Assembly (NCBI GenBank): GCA_018266295.1
Contig: JAFEAQ010000008.1
Location: 1 to 64,000, forward strand
Length of the DNA: 64,000 nt
Reading direction: 5' to 3'
Origin: Bdellovibrionales bacterium
GTDB taxonomy: Bacteria; Bdellovibrionota; Bdellovibrionia; Bdellovibrionales; Bdellovibrionaceae
The first letter of the stretch is position 1; each line of letters opens with the position of its first letter. Shown here piece by piece: positions 1 to 9,282 of the stretch. Position numbers and translations under genes: made by a program. A model generated the notes under the pieces. The model did no database searches and had not been told where the DNA came from. It worked only from the letters and a program-made list of their open reading frames with translations.

Positions 1-1415
1 CTAATAGTTGGAAGCATTGCTGATTGGCTCGCCCATGAAAGATTGCCTGCACCATCAGTTTGTAAGAACTGATTGGCAGTCCCACTCGTTGTAGGCAAGT
101 TCATTGTCATGTCCGTAGAACCAGTGAATCTTAATTTTGCTGTGGCACTGGATCCTTTAATATCAACACCAGCCACATAAGCATTCCCTGAAGAGTCTAA
201 TTGAAGAATCTTACTAGCTTGAGCTGTCTGAGTTTTATCAACTGTGACGTTACCAGAAGCAGAAACCGTCGCATCCCCGCTCAAAGTCTGAGCTTGTGCG
301 CCGTTAGAAGCATTACCGATCCACACCTGGCCAGAGCCCAATGAAGAAGACTGCTTACTATTAAATGTATTCCAATCCGTTTGAGTCAAAAGACCTGAAG
401 CACTTGAAGAAGCATTACTAATGTTAAACGTGTGAGTAGAGCCTGCAGAAGAGATTGTTAATGGCGTCGTACCAGAAGCAAAAGACTGAGTCGCGTTCGT
501 TAAGCCATTCAAGCTCGTAATAGCACTCGTTGCAGCCGACTGCCACACGAGGTTTGTACCATTATATGTAAGTACTTTACCAGTATCACCCGTTGTTGGA
601 GCAGTGACGGCTACGTTTTGGATTTTGCCAACCGTCGTAGAACCCGTCGCACCAGTTACGTCACCAGCTAAATTAGGAATCGTAGAAATATAAGCCGTGC
701 CTGGGTTGTTCACCAAACGGAAGAACTCAGCCAGCTGAGTTGCATTGATATCGCTGTTCACTGGAGAAGCGATCGACTGATCGATTCTCAAGAAGTGGTT
801 CTTGTCATAACCATTTACTTTTACAGAGTTGATCGCTTGCATTGCTAGTGGCACAGGAGTGATGCGCAACACAGGCAAAGCTTGGTCCGTACCAGTTGCA
901 CCAATACGGAAGTAGATAGCCATCGCACGACCTTCGTTTTTATCAGTCGACGTAGATGGATTGTAAGCACCGCCAGGGCAAGTGTAAGTGTTTGGAGCTA
1001 AACTCGTGAACGACTTACTGTTATCAAAGATATCAGCGAACGTAGCAGGGCCACCGCCCAATGGATTGTTCAATGAAGGAGTGCCATACAAAGTTGTTGG
1101 ATCGTTAGAACCTACTTCGAATGCAAAGTTACCAGCAGAAGTAGACATATCTACTAAGCGTTGTTCCGTATATAACCAACATTTTTGATCAGGGTCCGTG
1201 ATAGTGATTGTGAAATAAACTTGTGATGCAGTTACAGGTTGATCATTAGAATCAAGAATACGACCAGTATACGTAATACCTGAAGATGGTGCAGCCGCTT
1301 GAGTTTGTTGGGTTAACAAAAGCAACGTTAGCGTGAGGATAATCTTGATGTGGTTTATACATCCCGTTGCGATTCGGTTAAGATTCTCTGTAAACGTGCA
1401 TGTAAGTGTTTTCAT
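1..1415 (-). CDS. Large secreted fibre protein, mosaic-adhesive-trimer-like (partial)
   Basis: The reading frame is open from an ATG at 1415 to the left edge, giving at least 471 residues; the C-terminus is missing. A hydrophobic stretch around residues 24-40 ending in TQA looks like a secretion signal, though the N-terminal part before it is unusually long. Residues about 42-215 form a mixed-composition head domain. After that come Gly/Ser/Thr/Ala-rich fibre segments with phage-tail-like phrases such as AGDVTGATGSTTVG and SGLLTQTDWNTFNSKQ. This layout matches the family of chimeric tail-fibre-like proteins that Bdellovibrio makes for prey recognition. The missing tip domain, which would set ligand specificity, cannot be judged. 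No clear ribosome site precedes the ATG, so the start is uncertain. Confidence 0.7.
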   Translation of the reverse strand, partial: MKTLTCTFTENLNRIATGCINHIKIILTLTLLLLTQQTQAAAPSSGITYTGRILDSNDQPVTASQVYFTITITDPDQKCWLYTEQRLVDMSTSAGNFAFEVGSNDPTTLYGTPSLNNPLGGGPATFADIFDNSKSFTSLAPNTYTCPGGAYNPSTSTDKNEGRAMAIYFRIGATGTDQALPVLRITPVPLAMQAINSVKVNGYDKNHFLRIDQSIASPVNSDINATQLAEFFRLVNNPGTAYISTIPNLAGDVTGATGSTTVGKIQNVAVTAPTTGDTGKVLTYNGTNLVWQSAATSAITSLNGLTNATQSFASGTTPLTISSAGSTHTFNISNASSSASGLLTQTDWNTFNSKQSSSLGSGQVWIGNASNGAQAQTLSGDATVSASGNVTVDKTQTAQASKILQLDSSGNAYVAGVDIKGSSATAKLRFTGSTDMTMNLPTTSGTANQFLQTDGAGNLSWASQSAMLPTI

Positions 1416-1594
1416 GTAATAAATATCGGCAAAGACATGAGATTTCTTGACCGCACGTTAACAAAAAGTCCCAAATTGGACCGAATTTATTTAATTCTCT
1501 GCTCCAGAAGGTCGGGGGAATGGGGGGCGGTCTCGATTTTGGACGTGTTCCCATGGTGTCCCAAGAAGAAACTTGGACCACCTCAGAATGAAAC

Positions 1595-2308
1595 TTATTT
1601 CACTGTTCCTTGATAGATGTAAGCGATGCCCCCGGTGAGTCCTGTAAAAGACATTTCACTAAAGTCACCGGTCTGCTTCATCAAATTGAGAAACTCTTCG
1701 CGACACGGAAAAGCCGCTGAAGATTTTTGGAGGTACTCATAGGCTTCGCCCTGACCTGTGACCAGGCCGCCAATTTTTGGAAGGATTTTTTCAGAATAGA
1801 AATTGTACAGAGGCCCGAATACAGGCATTTGCACCTGACCGAACTCAAGAACCATCACACGGCCGCCGGGTTTCACCACGCGAGCCATTTCTTTCAAACC
1901 TTTCACTGGATCACCGACATTGCGGATGCCGAATGAAATGCTGGAAATATCAAAGCTGTTATCCGCGTATTGAAGTTGCGTGACATCGGCTTGTTCAAAG
2001 CGAATATCTAAGCCACGAGCCGCTGCTTTTGCAGGCGCCGGGATCAACATCTCCGCACAGAAATCAGTGCCTACAACCGAGCCTGAAGCTCCTACGGCCT
2101 TTTTGAACTCAATCGCCAGATCCCCAGTGCCCGTAGCACAATCCAAAACCGCCTGACCTGCACTCGCACCGCTCAACTTCACGAGCTTTTTGCGCCACAA
2201 GTGGTGGATGCCCATCGACAAGACGTTATTGCCTTTATCGTAGTTCGCCGCAACTTTGCTGAACATGCTGCGGATGACTTCTGGGTTTGGAGAGTGTTTT
2301 TGTTGCAC
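1595..2308 (-). CDS. menG: Demethylmenaquinone methyltransferase (UbiE/MenG family)
   Basis: A 237-residue SAM-dependent C-methyltransferase that adds the ring methyl in the last step of menaquinone synthesis. Visible signatures are YDKGNNVLSMGIHHLW near residue 23, the SAM-binding loop LDCATGTGDLAI near residue 55, and NVGDP followed by RVVKPGG. I chose the GTG at 2308 because AAGGA lies seven bases upstream and overlaps the aroF stop codon. An in-frame ATG at 2362 would run 44 bases into aroF. The gene is therefore translationally close-coupled to aroF. The opposite-strand men genes nearby fit a menaquinone rather than ubiquinone role. Confidence 0.92.
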   Translation of the reverse strand: MQQKHSPNPEVIRSMFSKVAANYDKGNNVLSMGIHHLWRKKLVKLSGASAGQAVLDCATGTGDLAIEFKKAVGASGSVVGTDFCAEMLIPAPAKAAARGLDIRFEQADVTQLQYADNSFDISSISFGIRNVGDPVKGLKEMARVVKPGGRVMVLEFGQVQMPVFGPLYNFYSEKILPKIGGLVTGQGEAYEYLQKSSAAFPCREEFLNLMKQTGDFSEMSFTGLTGGIAYIYQGTVK

Positions 2309-2318
2309 GGGTGATTCC

Positions 2319-3158
2319 TTAAACGAAAGAAGCTTTTTGAAGGGGACGATCAAGAGCGCCAAGCACTCTTTCGATCTTACTCATCATCGTCGTGAAATCA
2401 TCGAAAGTCAGAGCTTGAGGTCCGTCAGACAGAGCCTCTGCCGGACGAGGATGAACTTCGACGATGATACCATCGGCACCCGAAGCCGCCGCTGCAATCG
2501 CGAGGTCCGGAACCAAGGCACGAATTCCTACTGCATGAGAAGGATCCACGATCACTGGAAAGTGCGTGTTCTTTTTCACGTAGACAACAGCATTCAAATC
2601 CAAAGTGTTGCGAGTCGCCGTCTCAAAAGTACGGATACCGCGTTCACACAAGATCACGTTCGGATTACCACCAGCGGTGATGTACTCAGCTGCTTTAATC
2701 CACTCGTCGACCAAAGAGGCAAAACCGCGCTTCAAAAGAATCGGCTTATTGGTGCGGCCGAGCTCTTTCAACAAAGAGTAGTTGTGCATATTGCGAGAAC
2801 CGACTTGGAACATGTCGACAACGTCAGCAACCTCTTCGATTTGACGAGGATCAGTCACTTCAGACACGAGGCCCATTTGCGTTTCACGGCAAACAGACTT
2901 GATAAAATCAAACGAGGATTCGCCCAAGCCCTGGAAGGTTTTCGCAGAGGTGCGCATTTTCCAGATGCCGCCACGGAGCATGCACGCTCCTTGAGCTTTG
3001 ACAGCTTTCGCCGTTTCTAAAAACTGTGCGTGGCTTTCGATAGAGCATGGGCCAGCCAACACAGAGAATTGCGGCCCCCCCACTTCAATAGTCCCATAAG
3101 CCGTCTTGATCTTGACGATTTGGGTTGAGGGAGTTGTTTGCATACTTTCAATTTCCAT
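2319..3158 (-). CDS. aroF: 3-deoxy-7-phosphoheptulonate (DAHP) synthase, KDO8PS-like type
   Basis: A 279-residue enzyme catalysing the first step of the shikimate pathway (phosphoenolpyruvate plus erythrose 4-phosphate). The family hallmarks are all present: LAGPCSIES near residue 35, the KPILLKRG lysine strand in the middle, ILCERGIRTFE, and the DPSHAVG metal-site motif. The compact size without an extra regulatory domain fits the type I-beta (Bacillus/Thermotoga-like) class. The ATG at 3158 has a GAAG-type ribosome site; a second ATG at 3143 is possible. It precedes menG in a two-gene operon and is transcribed away from menF, so chorismate supply and menaquinone synthesis share an intergenic region. 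Confidence 0.93.
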   Translation of the reverse strand: MEIESMQTTPSTQIVKIKTAYGTIEVGGPQFSVLAGPCSIESHAQFLETAKAVKAQGACMLRGGIWKMRTSAKTFQGLGESSFDFIKSVCRETQMGLVSEVTDPRQIEEVADVVDMFQVGSRNMHNYSLLKELGRTNKPILLKRGFASLVDEWIKAAEYITAGGNPNVILCERGIRTFETATRNTLDLNAVVYVKKNTHFPVIVDPSHAVGIRALVPDLAIAAAASGADGIIVEVHPRPAEALSDGPQALTFDDFTTMMSKIERVLGALDRPLQKASFV

Positions 3159-3276
3159 ATTACGAACTTCTTTTAACCAGTTAAGGTACTTAAGTTAAGC
3201 AAAGCAAAAGACTTTAGCAACGAACACCAATTCCTACCATGTTATTGACCCAAAGGGTCGAAAAACCGGGGTTTTT

Positions 3277-4359
3277 GTGGAAACGCAGACTAGCATGAAG
3301 CCATCAAATTTTACAAACTTTTTAGAGTCAGGAGCTGTCCTTCGCTCCGGTCCAAACAACTGGTTTTTATTGGAAGGTCCTTTCCGCGAAAGCGTTGACA
3401 AGCCCCACGACAAAGTGGCTCTGTTCCATCCGGACTTCTTCGCTGATGGCTCCGAGAAATATTGGATTCCAGAGTCCTTCTATAGACTTACCGATGAAGC
3501 TCTGTCGGCGTTATTGAACTCCTACTCGGCAGACTCCTTACCAGCGATGACTTGGGAGCCCGCAGAGCTTGAAAGTTTTTCGGCTTCATACAGAACGATT
3601 TTAGAGCGTATACACCATGGTCCCCTCCGCAAAGCGGTCCCGATTGTTTTCGAAAAATCTACAGAGACTCTCAGCCCGGCGCGGATGATTGCGATTCTCA
3701 AAGATTTACTCAAGGCCCCGCCGAACCTGTACGTGTTTGGTTCGTGGCAGAAGGGGAAGGGCATTCTGGGGGCGACACCGGAAGTACTGCTAAAGCAAGA
3801 AGGCCACACGCTCAAGACGATGGCGCTTGCGGGAACTTGTCCGAAGGAAGATGCCGCCGATAGAACGTCGTTACTTGAAGATGCAAAAGAGCGCCACGAA
3901 CACGATCTTGTGGTGCAAGATATTGTGCAGAGTCTCGAGATCTACGGAAAGCTGCAAACGCAAGGACCGACGATTTTAGAATTGCCGGCACTTTTCCATC
4001 TGAAGACCGACATTCAATGTGAGATTCCTTCACTCAAAGATTTTTCGTTTTTTAATGCCTGCCGTGCGCTTCATCCAACGCCGGCCTTGGGAGTGTCGCC
4101 GCGTGATTATGGTTATGAGTGGATGAAGAGTTTACCGGAGCAAAGAGATCGTCGTGGCTTCGGCGCGCCTTGGGGATTATCTTGGAGCAAAGACGAAGCT
4201 CTGTGCCTAGTGGCTATTCGGAACATTCAGTGGGATCCTGCAGGGTCCAGAATTGGTTCCGGATGTGGTATCGTTGCACAGAGTGATTTAAAACAAGAGT
4301 GGAGAGAGCTCTTCCAGAAACGCAATTCAGTGAAGCAAGCTCTAGGATTGGAATCATGA
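3277..4359 (+). CDS. menF: Isochorismate synthase (MenF-like chorismate-binding enzyme)
   Basis: A 360-residue chorismate-utilising enzyme expected to convert chorismate to isochorismate, the committed step to menaquinone. The C-terminal half carries the chorismate-binding fold, with LGATPEVLLKQEG, MALAGTCP, EHDLVVQDI, HPTPALGVSPRD and GSGCGIV in family order. The start is a GTG at 3277 five bases after GGGG. It overlaps menD by four bases (ATGA), so the two should be translated together. The assignment as MenF rather than another chorismate enzyme rests mainly on the men neighbours. Confidence 0.9.
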   Translation: METQTSMKPSNFTNFLESGAVLRSGPNNWFLLEGPFRESVDKPHDKVALFHPDFFADGSEKYWIPESFYRLTDEALSALLNSYSADSLPAMTWEPAELESFSASYRTILERIHHGPLRKAVPIVFEKSTETLSPARMIAILKDLLKAPPNLYVFGSWQKGKGILGATPEVLLKQEGHTLKTMALAGTCPKEDAADRTSLLEDAKERHEHDLVVQDIVQSLEIYGKLQTQGPTILELPALFHLKTDIQCEIPSLKDFSFFNACRALHPTPALGVSPRDYGYEWMKSLPEQRDRRGFGAPWGLSWSKDEALCLVAIRNIQWDPAGSRIGSGCGIVAQSDLKQEWRELFQKRNSVKQALGLES

Positions 4360-5927
4360 CAAATATGCAGTTGGCAGCCAAAGTGCTGCAAGGTTTGGTG
4401 TCATCAGGAATTCGTGAGTTCTGTCTTTGTGCCGGAGCTCGCAACAGTCCGTTCGTACACATCTTGGAAGAAAACAAAGACGTTAAGGTCTATTCCTTTT
4501 TCGAAGAGCGCTCAGCGGCGTTCTTTGCTTTGGGCCGTATGGCGAAAACGCAAAGGCCGATGGCTGTGATCACGACGTCAGGCACGGCTGTTGCCGAACT
4601 TTTGCCCGCTGCAGTTGAAGCGACTTACTCTTCATTGCCGCTGGTAATGGTGTCTGCCGATCGTCCGAAATCTTATCGTGGCTCCGGAGCTCCTCAGAGC
4701 ATTGAGCAAGTCGGTATTTTCTCTTACTACATTGAAGCGTCGTTGGATATTGACTCTGAGAACAGTCACTTCTCAATGAAGGGACTGACTTGGAAAAAGC
4801 CGGTGCACATCAACGTGTGCTTTACGGAGCCGTTAATCGACGGCCCGGTGGCGAAGCTGGATCTGCAGATGAACTGCGAGTGGGTGAAATTCCCAGAGCA
4901 AGCAGAGCCAACGGCGGGTCATGATACGACTCACTTCTTGAAAATCTATAATCCGATTGTGATCCTCGGCACTTTGCCGCCGAAAGCGCAAGCTCCGATG
5001 GTGGGCTTTCTTAAAAAAATCCAGTGCCCGATTTACGCCGAAGGCATTTCAGGCTTGCGTGGCCATCCGGAGTTAAAACATCTCGAGATCCGTTCGGGTG
5101 AAAATTATCTGAATTATCTTTTAGACAAGGGTATTTGCAATGCGATATTGCGAATCGGCGGAGTGCCGACGATTCGTCTCTGGCGTGATCTTGAAGATAA
5201 GCGCAAACATTTGCCGGTTCTTTCTGTCGGATTTAATCACTACTCGGGTTTAAGCCGTGAAGTGAATCACTTTACTCACTTGGCGTCGCTCGCGATGATT
5301 CAAAGCCCTGAGCACTTTAAAGATCTTGGCCCGATTTTAAAAGAAGACCTGCAGCTTTCTCATCAAAAAGAAGAGTTGATGAAAAAGTATCCGCGCTCTG
5401 AGCAGGCGCTGGTGTGGGCCCTCTCTAAAAAGCTCAAAGGTCAGTCGGTCTATGTCGGTAACAGTTTGCCGATCCGTCACTGGGATATTGCTGCGGACTT
5501 TGAATCTTATCCTTCACGTGTCGTCGGTAACCGCGGTGCGAATGGGATTGACGGACAGGTTTCGACATTCCTCGGCTGGGCCGAGCGCGAGACTGAGAAC
5601 TGGTGTATTGTTGGTGACCTCACTGCGATGTACGATTTGGCCTCTCTATGGATTACGCCGCAGCTCGAGGATAAAAAAATGCGCATCGTGGTGATTAACA
5701 ATCGTGGTGGGCGGATTTTCCAACGCATGTTCAAAAAGGACATCTTCTTGAACCGTCATGAACTGGAGTTCAGTCACTGGGCGAAGATGTTTAACTGGGG
5801 TTACAACACGTGGGAAACAATTCCTGAGTCACTGAACCTTGGCGATCACGAAGTGATTGAACTCATTCCGGATGCAGAACACACCGATGGCTTCTTGAAG
5901 GAGTGGGAACAGGTTTGGAAAAAGTAG
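4356..5927 (+). CDS. menD: SEPHCHC synthase, thiamine-diphosphate-dependent (MenD)
   Basis: A 523-residue enzyme joining isochorismate and 2-oxoglutarate. The N-terminal part has the typical MenD opening with CLCAGARNSPF and FFEERSAAFFALG, which includes the thiamine-activating glutamate. ITTSGTAVAELLPA follows, and the C-terminal cofactor region has NRGANGIDGQVST and IVGDLTAMYDL leading to VINNRGG. The ATG at 4356 overlaps the menF stop and has AGGA upstream; a longer in-frame ATG at 4299 would lie deep within menF and is unlikely. Length and motif order are normal for the family. Confidence 0.95.
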   Translation: MTNMQLAAKVLQGLVSSGIREFCLCAGARNSPFVHILEENKDVKVYSFFEERSAAFFALGRMAKTQRPMAVITTSGTAVAELLPAAVEATYSSLPLVMVSADRPKSYRGSGAPQSIEQVGIFSYYIEASLDIDSENSHFSMKGLTWKKPVHINVCFTEPLIDGPVAKLDLQMNCEWVKFPEQAEPTAGHDTTHFLKIYNPIVILGTLPPKAQAPMVGFLKKIQCPIYAEGISGLRGHPELKHLEIRSGENYLNYLLDKGICNAILRIGGVPTIRLWRDLEDKRKHLPVLSVGFNHYSGLSREVNHFTHLASLAMIQSPEHFKDLGPILKEDLQLSHQKEELMKKYPRSEQALVWALSKKLKGQSVYVGNSLPIRHWDIAADFESYPSRVVGNRGANGIDGQVSTFLGWAERETENWCIVGDLTAMYDLASLWITPQLEDKKMRIVVINNRGGRIFQRMFKKDIFLNRHELEFSHWAKMFNWGYNTWETIPESLNLGDHEVIELIPDAEHTDGFLKEWEQVWKK

Positions 5928-6667
5928 CGCCGAAGATCAAGATCATCTGTCTTCATGGTTTCTTGGGGCTCCCGGCGGATTGGGACCTCGTGAAAAGCTA
6001 CTTTATGATCTCTCCACTGGCTCACCAGTTTGAGTGGTGGAATGTCGATTACATGAATACACCGGGCCTGGATCCTAGCAATGACTTTGCAACGTGGGCC
6101 CGCAATTTCAACGCGAAAGTTCGTCAGCAGTTTCCCGAAGGTCCGCGTATTTTGGTGGGCTATTCTCTTGGGGGGCGTTTGGCACTCCATGCCCTTCAAG
6201 CGGATTCAGCGCTGTATGAAAAAGCCATTTTCGTTTCAGCAAACCCGGGTCTTCAGCGCGACAAAGATAAAGAAGATCGTGCGCAGATGGATCTCAGTTG
6301 GTCACAGAAATTTTTAGAAATGCCGTGGGCCGCCCTCATGAAAGAGTGGGGCTCACAAGCGGTTTTTAAAGACAGCCTTTCGGAACCTCAGCGTTCAGAG
6401 GCTGCCTACAGCCGGGCCCTTTTATCCCAGTCGCTTTTGCAGTGGTCGCTGGCTCAACAGGGGGACTTCCGGAATTTGATTGCCGGCCTCAGCGAAAAAA
6501 TTCTCTGGGTTGCGGGCGAAAAGGACATTAAGTTTGCGAGCATCTCGATGGACCTCAAGAAACGGTCGCCGGCGCTGGAATCGCTTCTATTGCCGAAGGC
6601 TTCGCACCGGGTGATGTTTGACCAGCCCCATGAGCTTGCTCAAGCCATGATTCAGTTCATAGAGTGA
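5903..6667 (+). CDS. menH: SHCHC synthase-like alpha/beta hydrolase (MenH)
   Basis: About 250 residues with an alpha/beta-hydrolase fold. HGFLGLPADWD forms the oxyanion loop, GYSLGGRLALHAL the nucleophile elbow with its serine, and SHRV the catalytic histidine region near the end. MenH removes pyruvate from SEPHCHC. The position directly after menD, with overlapping frames, supports this over a general esterase. The start is unclear. GTG at 5903 overlaps menD by 25 bases with its ribosome site too close, while TTG at 5915 has AAGGAG eleven bases upstream and may be the real start. Confidence 0.85.
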   Translation: MGTGLEKVAPKIKIICLHGFLGLPADWDLVKSYFMISPLAHQFEWWNVDYMNTPGLDPSNDFATWARNFNAKVRQQFPEGPRILVGYSLGGRLALHALQADSALYEKAIFVSANPGLQRDKDKEDRAQMDLSWSQKFLEMPWAALMKEWGSQAVFKDSLSEPQRSEAAYSRALLSQSLLQWSLAQQGDFRNLIAGLSEKILWVAGEKDIKFASISMDLKKRSPALESLLLPKASHRVMFDQPHELAQAMIQFIE

Positions 6668-6771
6668 TCAAAGTTTTGACAACCCTGTAGGGTCTTCATG
6701 GCCCATTTTTGCCATCTTTCGGGCCCTCACAGAATCGACTAGAATACTGTAACTTTGGAGAGGTTCCCACT

Positions 6772-7614
6772 GTGACAGTACGGACACTTATCACATTCTT
6801 AGTTCTGCAGCTGGCTTTGGTGGCCTGCACTTCCAAGAAGTGGGACCAGCCCGATGCCCAGCTTCAACATGAAGACGCCATCGTCGGCGGTTACGAAGTC
6901 ACTCCTGAAAATCCAGAAGCCGCTTATGTCGTCATGATCTATGGTGAAAAGGCCAATGGTCAGTCGTATGTTTGTACCGGGACTTTCATTTCAGACTCGG
7001 TGATCTTAACCGCGGCTCATTGTCTGTCAGACCGACTTGAGTTGATGTCTGTGTTCTTTGGCGTAAAACCGTTTGAAGTGGATGCGACGACTCTGACGTT
7101 AACTGATATGAAAGCCTATGGTGCTGATTTGGAAGATTATAAGCCGGATGAGCGCGAAGATATGGCTCTCATCGCGTTCAGTGGCGGGCTCCCAAAAGGC
7201 GCGAAGATCGCTGAGCTTCCTGAAGCCGTCGATGGGCTCGAAAAAGCCGGCAACCTGCTGGCTCTTGGTTATGGCCGCACGGATGGCCTCGGTGACTCCG
7301 AGACCATGGGCCAAGATATCGGCATTCTTCGTGAGGTTTTGTTGAGACAAAAGAATGTTCTCATCAAAGAAAACGATTTTACCGTGAGCCAGACCGATAA
7401 GCGCGGAGTTTGTTACGGAGACTCTGGCGGTCCTGCGTTCGCGGTTTCAAATCACGGTAAGTCCGTGCGCGTGGTCGGTGTTGCTTCTGGAGTTTTTGGC
7501 TCCAACGGCAGCGGTGTCAAAACGGATGAGTGTCAGGGAAGTTCCATCTATATGAGAACGAATCATTACCTCGAATGGATTACGGGATACGTGGCCAAAC
7601 AAGGAACGAAATAG
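6772..7614 (+). CDS. Trypsin-like (S1) serine protease lipoprotein
   Basis: About 280 residues. The GTG at 6772 follows GGAGAGG by eight bases and gives a short N-terminus leading directly into a lipobox (LALVAC), so the product should be a lipid-anchored envelope protein. The mature part starts near IVGGYEV, the trypsin activation-site pattern. The catalytic triad is visible as TAAHC, DMALIAF and GDSGGP. It ends in the EWITGYV C-terminal helix typical of S1 enzymes. A related protease lies 1.7 kb away on the other strand. Secreted trypsin-like proteases are numerous in predatory bdellovibrios; the substrate here is unknown. Confidence 0.88.
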   Translation: MTVRTLITFLVLQLALVACTSKKWDQPDAQLQHEDAIVGGYEVTPENPEAAYVVMIYGEKANGQSYVCTGTFISDSVILTAAHCLSDRLELMSVFFGVKPFEVDATTLTLTDMKAYGADLEDYKPDEREDMALIAFSGGLPKGAKIAELPEAVDGLEKAGNLLALGYGRTDGLGDSETMGQDIGILREVLLRQKNVLIKENDFTVSQTDKRGVCYGDSGGPAFAVSNHGKSVRVVGVASGVFGSNGSGVKTDECQGSSIYMRTNHYLEWITGYVAKQGTK

Positions 7615-7709
7615 ACCTCGGCCATTGTCGTGATTGAGGTTGAGCCATCTTGGAGGCCCTCAGAGCAAGTGCTTTAATGAAACAGAAGCACTAATGCTTA
7701 GAGGTGAAT

Positions 7710-9203
7710 GTGAAAAAGCGCTCCGTATCCCTGCTGCTTGTAGGAAGTCTCCTTTCCAGTCTAACAGTTCATGCAAAACCAACAGAAAAAAGAAAGCCCG
7801 ATGCGATGGTGGATCGTCCGCCTCAGTTTGTCTTGCTGGCTTTTGACGGATCAAAAGATATCAGTTTCTGGGATGAGTCGATGGCGGCTGCTGAAGGCAT
7901 TCCGACGATCGATAGCACTCGTAAAGTGCGTTTCACCTACTTCGTAAATCCGACTTATTATTTGGGCCCTGAGAATAAGAAGACTTATAAAACTCCTTAT
8001 CTCGGCCCGGGCCATAGCTGTATCGGTTGGTCCAACGCGACGGGCGATATTCCGGCGCGTATTGCTCGCACCAATAAAGCTTTTGAAACAGGTCACGAAA
8101 TCGGTTCCCACGCAAATGCTCACTGTGACCAATCTGGTAAAGACTCTGCCGATCCAATGTTCGGTCATCCTTGGGACGAAAGCGCTTGGAACTCAGAGTT
8201 TGATCAGTTCAACTACTTGCTCTTCAATGCTTTCCAGATCAACGGTGTGAAGCCGCTAACTCCGGGCAAGCTTGGTAACGGGTTCTCATTCGGGCAAGAC
8301 GAAATTGTTGGTTTCCGTGCACCGAAATTGGCGGTGACTGCGGGTCTTTGGCCGACGCTCGCGAAGTTCAAATTCCGCTATGATACTTCAAGAACAAGTT
8401 CTCCTGACTACTGGCCACAAAAACAAACTTGGGGCGGGTGGAATTTCCCTCTAGCTCAAATCAAGATCGCAGGAACGAATAAGAAAACTCTTTCAATGGA
8501 TTACAACTGGCTCTTCTATCACTCTGGTGGCCAAACAAAACCGGGAATTACTCCGGCGGAAGCTCAGAAGATGACGGACCAGATGCTCGATAGTTATAAG
8601 TACTATTTCAAAACGAACTACTTCGGTAACCGTGCGCCGGTTCATATCGGTCACCACTTCTCGAAGTGGAATCTGGGCGCATACTGGACAGCCATGCAAG
8701 CGTTTGCGAAGTTCGTTTGTAATAAACCGGAAGTGCGCTGTGTGACTTATAAAGAATATGCGAACTGGCTTGATTCTTTGTCTCCGGCAACTTTGGAGTC
8801 TTACCGCCAAGGTCAGTTTGACCGTTTGAAAGACGATAAAACAATTAAAGACATCGCAACTCCGATCTTAGCGGATGTTCGCGTAGAGTCTGATGCAAAT
8901 CACTTCTCAGCAGTTGTTGCCGATGCTGATAAGATGAAAGTCAAAGCTCTCGGTTGGAAGCCTCAGTTGCAAATCAACTTCGTGAATCAGCCGGATATGA
9001 AAGTGGATCGCGCTGCTTTGATGGAGCAATATAAAGGCAAAAACATCATGGTGCGTGCGACTCTCGTGAACCGTTCGGGCAACGAGATGAACTGGCAGAC
9101 GTATAAAGTGAATAACTTCGGAACTCCGCAAGAAACTACGGTGGGACCTCTCGAGGATAAATTGCTCGAAGGGGAAGGTGCTGAAGCTCACGACGGCGAG
9201 TAA
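7710..9203 (+). CDS. Secreted NodB-type polysaccharide deacetylase
   Basis: About 497 residues with a signal peptide (KKRSVSLLLVGSLLSSLTV followed by HA). LLAFDGSKD near the mature N-terminus corresponds to the NodB catalytic-base motif, and HEIGSHANAHCD carries the metal-binding histidines. GFRAPKL is the arginine motif, and HIGHHFSKW and VTYKEYANWL follow later. The long form and FDGSKD wording recall chitin-deacetylase-like enzymes more than short NodB proteins. Bdellovibrio uses deacetylases on prey peptidoglycan, which makes that a candidate substrate, but chitin-like or other acetylated glycans are equally possible. I prefer the GTG at 7710, preceded by GAGGTGA; a GTG at 7704 is also open. 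Confidence 0.82.
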   Translation: MKKRSVSLLLVGSLLSSLTVHAKPTEKRKPDAMVDRPPQFVLLAFDGSKDISFWDESMAAAEGIPTIDSTRKVRFTYFVNPTYYLGPENKKTYKTPYLGPGHSCIGWSNATGDIPARIARTNKAFETGHEIGSHANAHCDQSGKDSADPMFGHPWDESAWNSEFDQFNYLLFNAFQINGVKPLTPGKLGNGFSFGQDEIVGFRAPKLAVTAGLWPTLAKFKFRYDTSRTSSPDYWPQKQTWGGWNFPLAQIKIAGTNKKTLSMDYNWLFYHSGGQTKPGITPAEAQKMTDQMLDSYKYYFKTNYFGNRAPVHIGHHFSKWNLGAYWTAMQAFAKFVCNKPEVRCVTYKEYANWLDSLSPATLESYRQGQFDRLKDDKTIKDIATPILADVRVESDANHFSAVVADADKMKVKALGWKPQLQINFVNQPDMKVDRAALMEQYKGKNIMVRATLVNRSGNEMNWQTYKVNNFGTPQETTVGPLEDKLLEGEGAEAHDGE

Positions 9204-9229
9204 TTTCGAGATCAAAATTCGCACATAAA

Positions 9230-9259
9230 AAAAGGCCTGCTTATTACAGCAGGCCTTTT
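9230..9259. terminator. Bidirectional intrinsic terminator
   Basis: Perfect 12-bp stem (AAAAGGCCTGCT with AGCAGGCCTTTT) around a six-base loop, followed by a T-rich tail in both directions. It separates the convergent deacetylase and protease genes. Confidence 0.93.
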
Positions 9260-9282
9260 GTTTTTTTGAATATTGATAAAGA

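Noticed and set aside
2256-3020. Plus-strand open frame of 254 codons
   Set aside because: Antisense to aroF, which has all family motifs; no signal or domain in the frame.
3173-3195. Palindromes TTAACCAGTTAA and ACTTAAGT between aroF and menF
   Set aside because: Could be an operator, but short AT-rich palindromes are common by chance and no second copy supports it.
6676-6700. TTGACA followed by ACCCT/AGGGT hairpin before the first protease
   Set aside because: No acceptable -10 box at the right distance and no T run, so neither promoter nor terminator can be supported.
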